39,432 nucleotides of DNA from JBCBSS01 sp039819065. Its GTDB lineage: Bacteria; Bacteroidota; Bacteroidia; Cytophagales; Cyclobacteriaceae. Below the pieces are notes generated by a model, which worked only from the letters and a program-made list of their open reading frames with translations, was not told the origin of the DNA and searched no databases. Shown here piece after piece: positions 1 to 8,448 of this stretch. The number at the start of each line of letters is the position of its first letter. Within the stretch, counting starts at the first letter, position 1. Location of the stretch: positions 1 to 39,432 of the forward strand of contig JBCBSS010000068.1 in the NCBI GenBank assembly GCA_039819065.1. The letters are read 5' to 3'. The translations under genes were made by a program, and so were the position numbers.

Positions 1-50
1 AAACAGCTATAACTGTGAAACTATGGCACATCCACTGACGGTGAATTTAG

Positions 51-58
51 TATATTTG
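51..58 (+). promoter_or_regulatory. Putative -7 promoter element of the sigma-factor operon
   Basis: TATATTTG matches the Bacteroidota -7 consensus TAnnTTTG and lies about 30 bases before the chosen ATG of the ECF sigma gene. No good TTTG-type -33 box is visible at the usual distance, so this rests on one element only. Confidence 0.4.
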
Positions 59-89
59 CCCGCTGTTTACGCCACTGTTGGATATTGCT

Positions 90-695
90 ATGACGCACTC
101 AGATACACTAATTGTGAGTGCCAGTAAAGGAGACCGGGATGCGCTCAGTAAGTTAGTAAGCCTTTGGTATAAAAGGATTTACAACTTCACTTTCAAATAC
201 TTCTCGGATCATGACCTGGCCATGGAAACCTGTCAGAGAACATTTATTTCAGTCTATAAGAGCATACATAAACTGGAATCGCCGGAAAGGTTCAAGTCAT
301 GGCTCTACAGGATAGCCATTAACTATTGCCATGAAGAGGAGCGCAGATCGAAGAAAAAACTAGGTATTGCTTTTTCACGGTTCAGCAAGGATGAAGAACA
401 AGAAGACAAAGTAGGCAATCAAGAAGCCACAGGGACATTCTATGACCCTGAGAAACAATACCAACGGAACGAACTTTCGGAATTGCTGCTAGAAGCCTTA
501 GGGGAAGTGAATGAAGAACAGCGCGCAGTATTAATAATGAAAGAGTACGAAGGACTCAAGTTCAGAGAAATTGCCGATGTATTAGGCATTTCGGAGAACA
601 CAGCCAAATCAAGGTTGTATTACGGGCTCAACGCCTTGAAGAAGATTTTAGAAAAAAGAAATATAAATAAGGAGACGATACATTATGGATTTTAA
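90..695 (+). CDS. ECF-type RNA polymerase sigma-70 factor
   Basis: Alternative sigma factor that directs RNA polymerase to a dedicated promoter set. Region 2 is seen around residues 20-75 (motif with LAMETCQRTFISVYKSI, then FKSWLYRIAINYC). Region 4 is near the C-terminus, with a helix-turn-helix typical of the family (VLIMKEYEGLKFREIADVLG followed by ISENTAKSRLYYG). The roughly 200-residue length is normal for ECF factors, and the charged linker between the regions is rather long. The frame is open from a TTG at 78, but ATG at 90 is the better start. The last 11 bases overlap the next gene, which encodes an anti-sigma-like membrane protein, so the two are probably translationally coupled and work as a sigma/anti-sigma pair. 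The signal sensed is unknown. Confidence 0.93.
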   Translation: MTHSDTLIVSASKGDRDALSKLVSLWYKRIYNFTFKYFSDHDLAMETCQRTFISVYKSIHKLESPERFKSWLYRIAINYCHEEERRSKKKLGIAFSRFSKDEEQEDKVGNQEATGTFYDPEKQYQRNELSELLLEALGEVNEEQRAVLIMKEYEGLKFREIADVLGISENTAKSRLYYGLNALKKILEKRNINKETIHYGF

Positions 696-1563
696 ACCGG
701 ATGAAAGTAGCCTGATCGCCTATCTGTATGGCGAATTGGCACCTGAGGAACGGCAGGAGGTGGAAGCGTATCTAGCTGAGAATCCTGAAGTACAGAAAGA
801 ACTGGAAGGCCTTCAAGAGGTAAGGAATATCATGGGAAAGTTGCCAGACAAAGAGGTCATAGCACCTGAATTTGTCTGGGACGCAGAGCCTGTGATGGTT
901 AGTGGAAAATCCACAGCTTGGTATCACTTCCCATGGATGAGAACCGTGATGGGTGTGGCCGCATCAGTGATCATTATTCTATTGCTAGGTTATCTCACCG
1001 ACTTGAATATTGCCTATAATAACAATGAATTGCGCATTGCTTTTGGGCAAACTGAACCACGACAAGAAAGTGATTTAAATGATCGATTCTTAGCCAAAGG
1101 AGAAGCACTGACAGCAGATGATGTAAAGGCGTTGGTAGAACAAGAGCTGAACGATCACAATGCTTTGCTCACTTCTAAAATTGACAGTGTAGGAGAAAAT
1201 ATGCAAGGCCTTTTGGCTAAAAACCAAATCAGTCAAGCTGATATTAAAAACGTACTGGCACAGCAAGCTAACACCTACCAGGTTGAAGTGCAGCAGTATG
1301 TTAGTCAGATGAAAGAAGAGAATATCAAGATGATTAATTCCTTCTTCGAAGTATCGGTAGATGAGCAGAAAGAGTATATGAGTACACTGCTGAATGATTT
1401 CGCCGAATACGTACAAAATCAAAGACAGGAAGACCTCATTTATATTCAAACAAGATTCGAAGATTTAAAAGAAGACAACAGCACCTATCAGGTAGAAACA
1501 GATCAGATACTGGCCAGTATCATCAATACAGTTAATAACAGCAGTCAAACTCAAAATAACTAA
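685..1563 (+). CDS. Anti-sigma-factor-like single-pass membrane protein
   Basis: Probably holds the upstream ECF sigma factor inactive at the inner membrane. Residues 1-50 form an acidic helical segment resembling the N-terminus of Bacteroidota anti-sigma factors (LIAYLYGELAPEERQEVEAY then a Leu/Glu-rich helix), but there is no HxxxCxxC zinc motif. One membrane helix spans about residues 86-105. The remaining 185 residues should be periplasmic and look like long helix or coiled coil rich in Gln, Glu and Asn. The start overlaps the sigma gene by 11 bases, and an exported-protein gene follows after 8 bases. The pairing is strong; the anti-sigma role is inferred from position and shape, not from a diagnostic motif. 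Confidence 0.75.
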   Translation: MDFKPDESSLIAYLYGELAPEERQEVEAYLAENPEVQKELEGLQEVRNIMGKLPDKEVIAPEFVWDAEPVMVSGKSTAWYHFPWMRTVMGVAASVIIILLLGYLTDLNIAYNNNELRIAFGQTEPRQESDLNDRFLAKGEALTADDVKALVEQELNDHNALLTSKIDSVGENMQGLLAKNQISQADIKNVLAQQANTYQVEVQQYVSQMKEENIKMINSFFEVSVDEQKEYMSTLLNDFAEYVQNQRQEDLIYIQTRFEDLKEDNSTYQVETDQILASIINTVNNSSQTQNN

Positions 1564-1571
1564 GAAATAAA

Positions 1572-2699
1572 ATGAAATATATGTCTAGAATATTAATGGT
1601 AGTGAGCTTCGCATTGTTGGCGACGACTACTTACAGCCAGCAAATTGACGAGGCTAGAATGAATGTGGATTTGGAGATTGCAGAGGATATACTCTCTAAA
1701 CTCATGGATCAAGGTGGTGACTTTCAATGGAGATTGACATCGATTAAAGGCTCCTATGTACCTGGTTATGGAGTGATCATGAACATGCCTCGCGACTTTG
1801 GTATTCGCGAAGTGCAAGTTGTAGGTCAAGGTAGCCGTATTCTCAAAGGTTCAGCCGAAGAGTACGTGGTAATCTCATCTACCTCAAAGGATAAGAAAGA
1901 TAAGGACTATACCATTAATTTGGATAGCCTGAGGTTAGGGAAAAAGGCCAAAGTCAAAGAAGCCATGACCACTTTTCTTGCTGACTACGCTGATCTAATT
2001 GGTCAGTTGAATGCTGAACATAAAATTATGGTCACCAACAAGAATAATGATTCAGGGCTTTACTTCTACGGAAGCCGATCAAACAGAGGTAGAAGTGGTA
2101 ACTCATCTTTAACTGCTGAAATAAGCAAAGGGGACTTAACGAATTATAAGCAGGGTAAAATGAATCGCAATCAGCTCATCAACAAAATAGTATTTACTGA
2201 GGAGGATGAAAGTAACGAGAAGGTTGAGGACTATGAATTATTGAGTAGCATCTTTAATAGATTATATCAGTCTGACCTATCAGATTCCTACTACATGAGC
2301 GGTGGCGGATTAAGATATAATGTACTGCCTAAGTTTGGGGTCATATTCAATATGAAAGTCTATTCTTCCAACTCTAGTGATAGGTATTTTGCTATGCCAA
2401 CTCAGCGCTTAGAGGGCTTGAGTGAAAGTGAAAGAAACGAAAAAGCCACCGAGTTATACCCTAAATTCCTGAAAGGGTTACAGAAACATATGATAGAGTA
2501 TGGTAGAACGTTGAAGTCCCTAAAGAGTGATGAAATAATGATGTTCAAAGTATCACTCACCAAGTGTGAAGGATGTGGTATTCCGAAAACTGTCGAATTG
2601 TCGGTGAAGAAATCAATACTTGATGATTTTAACTCCGGAAAGACCAGCCTTGATAATGCTGTAGCGAAAATTGAGCTCAAAGAGATTGGTAAGCAATAG
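1572..2699 (+). CDS. Exported protein of unknown function, third gene of the sigma operon
   Basis: I do not recognise a family. The first 22 residues form a signal peptide ending in TTTYSQ, so the protein should be periplasmic or outer-membrane associated. It has no lipobox and no obvious beta-barrel pattern. The body is Ser/Lys/Asp-rich with alternating charged helices, a GYGVIMNMP-like segment repeated in spirit later as KFGVIFNMK, and a CEGCGIP pair of cysteines near residue 335. The two similar segments (around residues 65 and 255) suggest an internal duplication. It follows the anti-sigma gene by 8 bases and is closed by a hairpin at 2746-2766, so it is co-transcribed. It may be the envelope sensor or target of the sigma/anti-sigma pair, which is inference. 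Confidence 0.8.
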   Translation: MKYMSRILMVVSFALLATTTYSQQIDEARMNVDLEIAEDILSKLMDQGGDFQWRLTSIKGSYVPGYGVIMNMPRDFGIREVQVVGQGSRILKGSAEEYVVISSTSKDKKDKDYTINLDSLRLGKKAKVKEAMTTFLADYADLIGQLNAEHKIMVTNKNNDSGLYFYGSRSNRGRSGNSSLTAEISKGDLTNYKQGKMNRNQLINKIVFTEEDESNEKVEDYELLSSIFNRLYQSDLSDSYYMSGGGLRYNVLPKFGVIFNMKVYSSNSSDRYFAMPTQRLEGLSESERNEKATELYPKFLKGLQKHMIEYGRTLKSLKSDEIMMFKVSLTKCEGCGIPKTVELSVKKSILDDFNSGKTSLDNAVAKIELKEIGKQ

Positions 2700-2745
2700 C
2701 GCTTTTATGAATATCAGTATCGATATGGTATTAGAATAATAAGTT

Positions 2746-2766
2746 AAGGGGCTTGAATAGCCCCTT
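2746..2766 (+). terminator. Hairpin terminator after the sigma operon
   Basis: AAGGGGCT pairs perfectly with AGCCCCTT around a TGAAT loop, 47 bases after the stop of the third gene, followed by a short pyrimidine run. The T-tract is weak. Confidence 0.65.
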
Positions 2767-2878
2767 CTTCATGACCAATTTTTGGTTTTCTTCACCCTAA
2801 ATTCGGGGTTTTAACCAATATTTTACATGGTCGGATCGTTGTTGTGGCTAGTGGAAGGCAATTGACCAATGCATAAAC

Positions 2879-2886
2879 TAATTTTG
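2879..2886 (+). promoter_or_regulatory. Putative -7 promoter element of the export operon
   Basis: TAATTTTG fits TAnnTTTG exactly and ends 29 bases before the ATG of the adaptor gene. A TTG at 2862-2864 is too close for the usual 19-21 base spacer, so the -33 box is uncertain. Confidence 0.4.
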
Positions 2887-2915
2887 TAGTTAGTAGGTAA
2901 ATTTAAATCATCACC

Positions 2916-4229
2916 ATGAAAAAAAATCTAATCATCGGAGCCGGTGTGCTAGCTGTCATTGCCGTCGGTTTTTGGCTTTTCGGAGGCTTTAAAAGCGATA
3001 CCACCAGTGACATACTCGTGCAAGTGACTAAAGGCCGGTTTGAAGTAGATATTGAGACCACCGGAGAACTGGAAGCTAAGAACTCGGTCAAAGTAGTGGG
3101 GCCTTCTCGACTGCGTAATTTTAGAATTTACAATGTTACTGTTCAGAACATTGTAGAAGAAGGTACCATAGTCAAAAAAGGTGATTGGATTGCCTCACTG
3201 AATCGATCTGAATTTGTTACCCAGCTTAAGGATAAGGAGATAGAATTAGAAAAAGCAAGCTCTAAATACATTCAAACCCAACTCGATACTACCCTGGAAC
3301 TGCGTAAATCCCGAGATGAACTTATCAATTTGAAATATGGTGTAGAAGAGAAAGATATTGTCTTGCAGCAATCCAAATTCGAACCTCCTGCCACTATCAA
3401 GCAGGCTGAAATAGAATTGGATAAAGCCAAAAGAGCGTATATACAGGCCCAGGAAAGCTATAAGATCAAACTGGAGCAGAACAAAGCCAAGATGACGGAA
3501 GCCTCTGCTGAATACCGCAAAGTACAGCGTGAGTTAGAGCTAATGCAATCCTTGAATGATGCTTTCACTATAACTGCTCCAGAATCGGGAATGGTGATTT
3601 ATGCCCGTGATTGGGGAGGAACACCCATAAAAGCCGGTAGCCAGATCAATTTATGGGATCCTACGGTGGCTACACTACCAGACCTGACCACGATGATTTC
3701 CAAAACTTTCGTGAATGAAGTGGACATCCGCAAAGTAAAGGTGGGACAGCTTGTAGAAATTGGGCTGGACGCCTTTCCGGATAAGCACTTGACAGGTGAG
3801 GTAATCAAAGTAGCCAGTGTCGGAGAACAAAAGCCCAATTCTGACGCCAAGGTATTTTTGGTCGAGGTACAAATAGCTGAATCAGATGACTTGCTTAAAC
3901 CAGCCATGACCACCAGTAATCGCATTGTGGCTGAAGTAGTCGAAGAAGCCATGTACTTACCTCTGGAATGTTTGCATAGCCATAATGACTCTATCACTTA
4001 TGTATTTAAGAAAGCCGGCATAGGTGTGGCCAAACAAGAGGTAGTCGTAGGGCAAACTAACGCGAATGATGCTGTCATTCTCAAAGGGCTGAGTTTAGAA
4101 GATAGAATTTACTTATCGGTCCCTACGGGCATGGGTAATAAGGATATCAATTTATTGCCTGAGTTGGCTGGTAAACGGAACAATCAAGAGGGAGAGATAG
4201 CCGAAGCATCTGGAAATACCTCATTCTAG
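2916..4229 (+). CDS. HlyD/MFP-family periplasmic adaptor subunit of a tripartite exporter
   Basis: Links an inner-membrane permease to an outer-membrane channel. Residues 1-22 are a membrane anchor (MKKNLIIGAGVLAVIAVGFW). A beta/lipoyl half follows, then a long coiled-coil hairpin of about residues 105-215 rich in Glu, Lys and Gln, then the second lipoyl half (ITAPESGMVIYARDWGG) and a beta-barrel region (VKVGQLVEIGLDAFPDKHLTGEV). This order is typical of MacA-like adaptors. The MacB-type permease begins 60 bases downstream and a TolC-type gene follows, giving a classic adaptor-permease-channel order. Substrate cannot be read from sequence. The C-terminal tail is Glu/Asn-rich. Confidence 0.9.
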   Translation: MKKNLIIGAGVLAVIAVGFWLFGGFKSDTTSDILVQVTKGRFEVDIETTGELEAKNSVKVVGPSRLRNFRIYNVTVQNIVEEGTIVKKGDWIASLNRSEFVTQLKDKEIELEKASSKYIQTQLDTTLELRKSRDELINLKYGVEEKDIVLQQSKFEPPATIKQAEIELDKAKRAYIQAQESYKIKLEQNKAKMTEASAEYRKVQRELELMQSLNDAFTITAPESGMVIYARDWGGTPIKAGSQINLWDPTVATLPDLTTMISKTFVNEVDIRKVKVGQLVEIGLDAFPDKHLTGEVIKVASVGEQKPNSDAKVFLVEVQIAESDDLLKPAMTTSNRIVAEVVEEAMYLPLECLHSHNDSITYVFKKAGIGVAKQEVVVGQTNANDAVILKGLSLEDRIYLSVPTGMGNKDINLLPELAGKRNNQEGEIAEASGNTSF

Positions 4230-4289
4230 AGATTGTCATTAACATGCGACTCTTCTAATCACTAACTCAAAAGCCAACACTCTGTCCAT

Positions 4290-5618
4290 ATGTTATCAGA
4301 ACGATTTACGGCCAACCTGCGCATAGCACTGGAGGCCGTTTTTGCCAACCGGATTAGGTCATTACTCACTGCACTGGGCATTATATTCGGTGTAGCAGCA
4401 GTAATCGCCATGCTTGCCATTGGAAATGGCGCCCAACAAGAGATATTGGAGCAAATGAAACTTGTGGGTGTGAACAACATCGTAATCAAGCCTATTACAG
4501 AGCAGTCTGAAAAAGAGCTTGGTGAAGTAGAAGATGGGCAGGATAAGAAAAAGTTCTCACCCGGACTCACCCTTCGGGATATGGAAAGCATCAAAACGAA
4601 TGTTCCTGGCATATCGAAGCTAAGTCCGGAAATCGTTTTGGATACCTATGTCATTAAAAACGGTTCTAGGAGGTCTGCCAAGCTGGTGGGAGTGGAACCT
4701 AGTTACTTTGAACTTACCAATTTTGAATTGGCTCAAGGTCGAATGTTCAATCGATATCAAATGGAAAGAGGAGAGCCCGTTTGTGTGATTGGTAAATCCA
4801 TCAAAGCCAAATTCTTTCCTACCGAAGATCCCATTGGGAAATCATTGAAGTGTGGCAAGCATTGGCTTAAGATCATAGGTGTACTGGAAGAAAGGCTGAT
4901 TTCCGACTCTCGTATCAAAAACCTGGGCATCAGGGACTTTAACATGGATATTTACACCCCGTTAAAGACGGTATTGATCCGATATGAAAATCGTGAACTA
5001 ATTACCCAATCCATTCTACGCAGAGCCCAAATAGATGAACGTCGTGGTTTAAGCAAGGATCAGAATTACCATCAGTTGGACAAACTGGTTGTGCGCGTTG
5101 ATGACACCGAAATGCTGGCACCGGTAGCCGAAGTCCTTTCTCGGCTTTTGAAAAGAAAACACTACGACGTGGTAGATTATGAGATCACTATTCCTGAATT
5201 ACTACTACAGCAACAGCAACGTACTAAAAATATTTTCAAGATCGTACTGGGTGTTATCGCCGGTATATCTTTGTTGGTAGGGGGGATTGGTATTATGAAC
5301 ATCATGCTAGCCTCAGTCATGGAACGTATTAAAGAAATCGGGTTGCGCCTGTCCATTGGGGCAAAGAAAAATGACATAGTGATTCAATTTCTTATGGAGG
5401 CTGTGATGATCAGTGTTTCTGGTGGACTAATTGGTGTAATGCTAGGCATCACCATGGCGTCTGTCGTTTCCGGCTTTGCAGATATACCTACAATCATTAC
5501 TTTTTCATCTATATTGCTTTCATTCGGTTTTGCCGCTATGGTAGGATTAATTTTCGGTATAGCACCTGCCCAGAAAGCAGCTCAGCAAGATCCAATAACA
5601 TCACTCAGATATGAATAA
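4290..5618 (+). CDS. MacB/FtsX-type ABC transporter permease without ATPase domain
   Basis: Inner-membrane permease of a mechanotransmission-type exporter. The first membrane helix is near residues 22-45 (ALGIIFGVAAVIAMLAIGNG). A large periplasmic domain runs to about residue 310 (MacB_PCD type). Three C-terminal helices follow, including LGVIAGISLLVGGIGIMNIM and the conserved ERIKEIGLRLSIGAKKNDI cytoplasmic loop that contacts the ATPase. True MacB carries a fused N-terminal ATPase, which is absent here, and no separate ATP-binding gene lies in the operon. Its stop overlaps the start of the TolC-like gene by 8 bases. The family call is firm; how it is energised is open. Confidence 0.92.
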   Translation: MLSERFTANLRIALEAVFANRIRSLLTALGIIFGVAAVIAMLAIGNGAQQEILEQMKLVGVNNIVIKPITEQSEKELGEVEDGQDKKKFSPGLTLRDMESIKTNVPGISKLSPEIVLDTYVIKNGSRRSAKLVGVEPSYFELTNFELAQGRMFNRYQMERGEPVCVIGKSIKAKFFPTEDPIGKSLKCGKHWLKIIGVLEERLISDSRIKNLGIRDFNMDIYTPLKTVLIRYENRELITQSILRRAQIDERRGLSKDQNYHQLDKLVVRVDDTEMLAPVAEVLSRLLKRKHYDVVDYEITIPELLLQQQQRTKNIFKIVLGVIAGISLLVGGIGIMNIMLASVMERIKEIGLRLSIGAKKNDIVIQFLMEAVMISVSGGLIGVMLGITMASVVSGFADIPTIITFSSILLSFGFAAMVGLIFGIAPAQKAAQQDPITSLRYE

Positions 5619-7089
5619 AAACAACCTAAGCATTTGCCTGGTCATTTTACTTACAGTGACCATACAAGGTTATGCCCAAAAGAAACTGACCCTCAATAGT
5701 GTAATTCAACTAGCTGTAGACCAATCTCCGGCAGCATTGCGAGCAGAAACGATTAAAGAGAACCGGTACTGGATATATCGTACCTTCAAATCAGACTACG
5801 TCCCACAATTGTCGCTTGAAGGGACACTGCCAGACTTTAATAGCCGTGTTAGGCCGGTCATACAACCTGATGGCTCCACTGAGTTTGTCCGTGTAAGAAA
5901 TAGTAACTCTGATCTTACGCTTAGTCTTTCACAGGCCGTGCCGATTACCGGTGGAAGAATATTCTTCAACTCCACCGTCAATCGTTTCGATGATTTTGAT
6001 ACCGACATTACCCGTTACGCCGGTGATCCGGCAATTGTAGGTTTCGAACAACCACTATTCGCTTTTAACCCATTGAAGTGGGACAAAAAGATTGAGCCAC
6101 TGCGCTATGAAGAATCGAAGCGGGAGTACGTAGAGGCAATCGAAGAAATCTCACAGGAATCCTCGAATCGCTTCTTTGATCTGCTGTCTGCCCAAATCAG
6201 CTTGCAGATAGCAGAACAGAATGTAGCGAACAACGATACCATTTTCAAGATTGCCCAAGGTCGGTACCAATTGGGTAAAATTCCTGAAAATGACCTGCTC
6301 CAATTGGAGTTGAACCTGATGAATTCCAGGCAAGCGGTTGCCCAGGCTAACTTAGACTTAGAAACCTCGACGTTATCGCTAAGAGCCTATTTAGGGTTGA
6401 AAGAAGACGATGCATTAGAATTAATTGTGCCAGCCGTAATTCCTGAATTTGAAGTTGATGAAGCTGTTGCTTTGGATGAAGCCAAAAAGAACCGGCAGGA
6501 GGCCATAGCCTTTCAGCGCCGCCGCCTTGAAGCGGAACGGGATGTCGCACAAGCAAATGGGGATAATGGCCTGAATGCCAATCTGTTTGCCAATTTCGGG
6601 TTGACCAACAATGGTAATCAGTTTGGTGATATATATCAGAACCCACAAGACCAACAACGAGTCAGGTTGGGATTCGCTATTCCAATACTTGACTGGGGTA
6701 GGCAGAAATCAAGGGTAAAAACGGCACAGGCCAACCAGAAACTAGTACAGTATACCGTACAACAGGAAGAGGTGAATTTTGATCAGCAGGTCATTACTCA
6801 GGTAAAGCAGTTTAAGATGCTGAAAGACCAGGTAGCCATTACCCAGAGAGCAGACGACATTTCTCAACGCAGGTACAATATTGCTAAGAACCGTTACCTC
6901 ATTGGTAAGATCAGTATCACTGACCTGAGTATTGCCCTTACAGAGAAAGACCGTGCTAAAAGAGACTACATCTCTTCACTGGGTAACTTTTGGGCAGCAT
7001 ATTACGAGCTTAGGAGACTGACACTGTTTGATTTTTCTCAAAACCTACGCCTTTATAAAGAGGAAGCTGTAGACGATCAGTATGATTAG
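5611..7089 (+). CDS. TolC-family outer-membrane efflux channel
   Basis: Outer-membrane exit duct for the adaptor/permease pair encoded immediately upstream. It has a signal peptide of about 22 residues ending GYAQ. Two similar long helical halves follow, as in the OEP family: for example GRYQLGKIPENDLLQLELNL in the first and NRYLIGKISITDLSIALTEK in the second, each after a helix of heptad-like pattern. The 492-residue length is usual. The start overlaps the permease stop by 8 bases, indicating coupled translation. A 7-bp hairpin at 7116-7133 lies between this gene and the convergent one. Confidence 0.93.
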   Translation: MNKNNLSICLVILLTVTIQGYAQKKLTLNSVIQLAVDQSPAALRAETIKENRYWIYRTFKSDYVPQLSLEGTLPDFNSRVRPVIQPDGSTEFVRVRNSNSDLTLSLSQAVPITGGRIFFNSTVNRFDDFDTDITRYAGDPAIVGFEQPLFAFNPLKWDKKIEPLRYEESKREYVEAIEEISQESSNRFFDLLSAQISLQIAEQNVANNDTIFKIAQGRYQLGKIPENDLLQLELNLMNSRQAVAQANLDLETSTLSLRAYLGLKEDDALELIVPAVIPEFEVDEAVALDEAKKNRQEAIAFQRRRLEAERDVAQANGDNGLNANLFANFGLTNNGNQFGDIYQNPQDQQRVRLGFAIPILDWGRQKSRVKTAQANQKLVQYTVQQEEVNFDQQVITQVKQFKMLKDQVAITQRADDISQRRYNIAKNRYLIGKISITDLSIALTEKDRAKRDYISSLGNFWAAYYELRRLTLFDFSQNLRLYKEEAVDDQYD

Positions 7090-7115
7090 TGATTGATTAT
7101 GGTAAATGCTTGACA

Positions 7116-7133
7116 ACACAACTTGGGTTGTGT
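7116..7133. terminator. Short hairpin between convergent genes, possible bidirectional terminator
   Basis: ACACAAC pairs perfectly with GTTGTGT around TTGG, in the 52-base gap between the TolC-like gene and the minus-strand lipoprotein gene. No long T-tract on either side. Confidence 0.4.
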
Positions 7134-7141
7134 CTAACATA

Positions 7142-7654
7142 TCAAGGTTGCTTCGTAAGTGCGTAGATGGTGGTGTGCATGCCCGCGATTTTCCATTGAC
7201 CGTCTACTTTCTCCATGAGCCTCGTTTCTCGCTTTAGTCCGCGTAAGGCATCCTGTTGCTCGTAAGTTACCCAGGCTCCATTTTCATATAAACGCACCTT
7301 GATATCATCTACCAGGCTTGGAACAGGCTCTGGTTCGGGATGCTCTTGAAAAAATACTTTGACAAAACCGCTTATCTCATCCCAACCAATTGACTCAGAA
7401 AACGAGTTGTCGGCATAGTTGATATAGGTTTTGGTAATGGTCGGCTCGTGAACCCACTTGTCCTGCCAGCCTTCATAGTCCCTTTGAAAAGCGGCCGCGG
7501 TTTCGCCATTTAAGGTCGCCAGAATCGCTTTCTTTTCTTGTTCTAAGTTTATTGATGGATTGGCGATCTCTTCTTTATGCTCTTGGCTCTCTCCGCAACC
7601 TAGCACACAAAGAAGGATTGAGACAATGCCAATCAACAGGTTTTTGTTAGTCAT
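7142..7654 (-). CDS. NTF2/SnoaL-like lipoprotein
   Basis: A type II signal with lipobox VLGC puts the protein on a membrane surface through Cys20. After a short linker, residues 40-165 have the NTF2-like (SnoaL/DUF4440) layout: a helical start, a WxxxWVHEPTITKTYINYA segment, WDEISGFVKVFFQEHP, then strands ending RETRLMEKVDGQWKIAGMHT, the usual family ending. Such domains bind small ligands or act as isomerases, and no catalytic set can be assigned. It is a single gene, convergent with the export operon and divergent from the basic exported protein. Confidence is high for the fold and low for function. Confidence 0.85.
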   Translation of the reverse strand: MTNKNLLIGIVSILLCVLGCGESQEHKEEIANPSINLEQEKKAILATLNGETAAAFQRDYEGWQDKWVHEPTITKTYINYADNSFSESIGWDEISGFVKVFFQEHPEPEPVPSLVDDIKVRLYENGAWVTYEQQDALRGLKRETRLMEKVDGQWKIAGMHTTIYALTKQP

Positions 7655-7957
7655 ATTTTTGTCTTACTTAATTTTTGATGGTAATAGACTAACATAAAGC
7701 AAACATTCTTACTCGTTTGAAAGGTTAGTCTACTGTTCATCGTATAGTTTATCTTGTATTCAAGTTAAAGATCAAATTGCTTTTAAACTACTTCCGACAT
7801 GGAGGAATCTGGTGTGAAATTCATCATGCGTATCGAACATAACCCTTATCAGGATTAGATGAAACTCAATTTTCCAGTGAATAATTTCGATACAGTTTTG
7901 AAGGGCCATCTTTCTTTATCTACTCTATATGCTTAAATTCGGCCACGGGGAAAATAG
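7655..7957. other. Divergent intergenic region of about 300 bases
   Basis: AT-rich spacer between two divergent genes, which must hold both promoters. I find no exact TAnnTTTG on either strand and no strong hairpin or ORF. Confidence 0.5.
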
Positions 7958-8374
7958 ATGATAGCCAAACCTGACTTTTTAATTAAGATTCTCATATTCT
8001 CGGCTCTGATAGTCTTTAGTGGTAACTGCCTCGCCCAAACAGGGAATAATGTAGATAAAAACCGACCTAAGAAAGACCGGTTCGGGAATAGTAAGCCAAG
8101 GCATAAAAAAAAACGCATCGTTTATTGGATTAAGAAAGACGGCAAAGGGCTATTGCTTGGCAATAAGTGCTTCGAAGATTTCACCCATCGCATGGGCTTT
8201 GAATACCTCCTTCAGCCCAAAGGCAGTGCCGGCAATCGTTCAGAATTTGGACGACTGCTACACAATTTTGGTACTAAACTCACTATCCTTTTCCGAAACG
8301 GGCCATTCTGGAAGTTTAAGCTCAACAAACAAAGGGAAGAATGTCGAAGGTCTTCAGGTGATTTTGTAGGCTAA
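7958..8374 (+). CDS. Small, strongly basic exported protein, unknown
   Basis: No family recognised. Residues 1-27 form a signal peptide (hydrophobic LIKILIFSALIVFSGNCLAQ). The mature part starts with a Lys/Arg-rich stretch at about residues 34-60 (KNRPKKDRFGNSKPRHKKKR) and then a compact segment with two cysteines (GNKCFEDF and REECRR), probably one disulfide. The ATG at 7958 is the natural start because the signal peptide begins there. It is a lone gene on this strand, with the acetamidase-like gene beginning 74 bases on. The charge pattern would suit binding to nucleic acid, peptidoglycan or lipopolysaccharide, but that is only inference. Confidence 0.65.
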   Translation: MIAKPDFLIKILIFSALIVFSGNCLAQTGNNVDKNRPKKDRFGNSKPRHKKKRIVYWIKKDGKGLLLGNKCFEDFTHRMGFEYLLQPKGSAGNRSEFGRLLHNFGTKLTILFRNGPFWKFKLNKQREECRRSSGDFVG

Positions 8375-8448
8375 GTGTTCATCAATATTTGCTTCCTACG
8401 CTAACAATTAGTAAAATTAGACTATACCTGAACCTTACGTTGTTTACT

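Noticed and set aside
8157..8369. 70-codon ORF overlapping the basic exported protein in another frame
   Set aside because: It lies wholly inside a gene with a good signal peptide and has no supporting motif or start signal.
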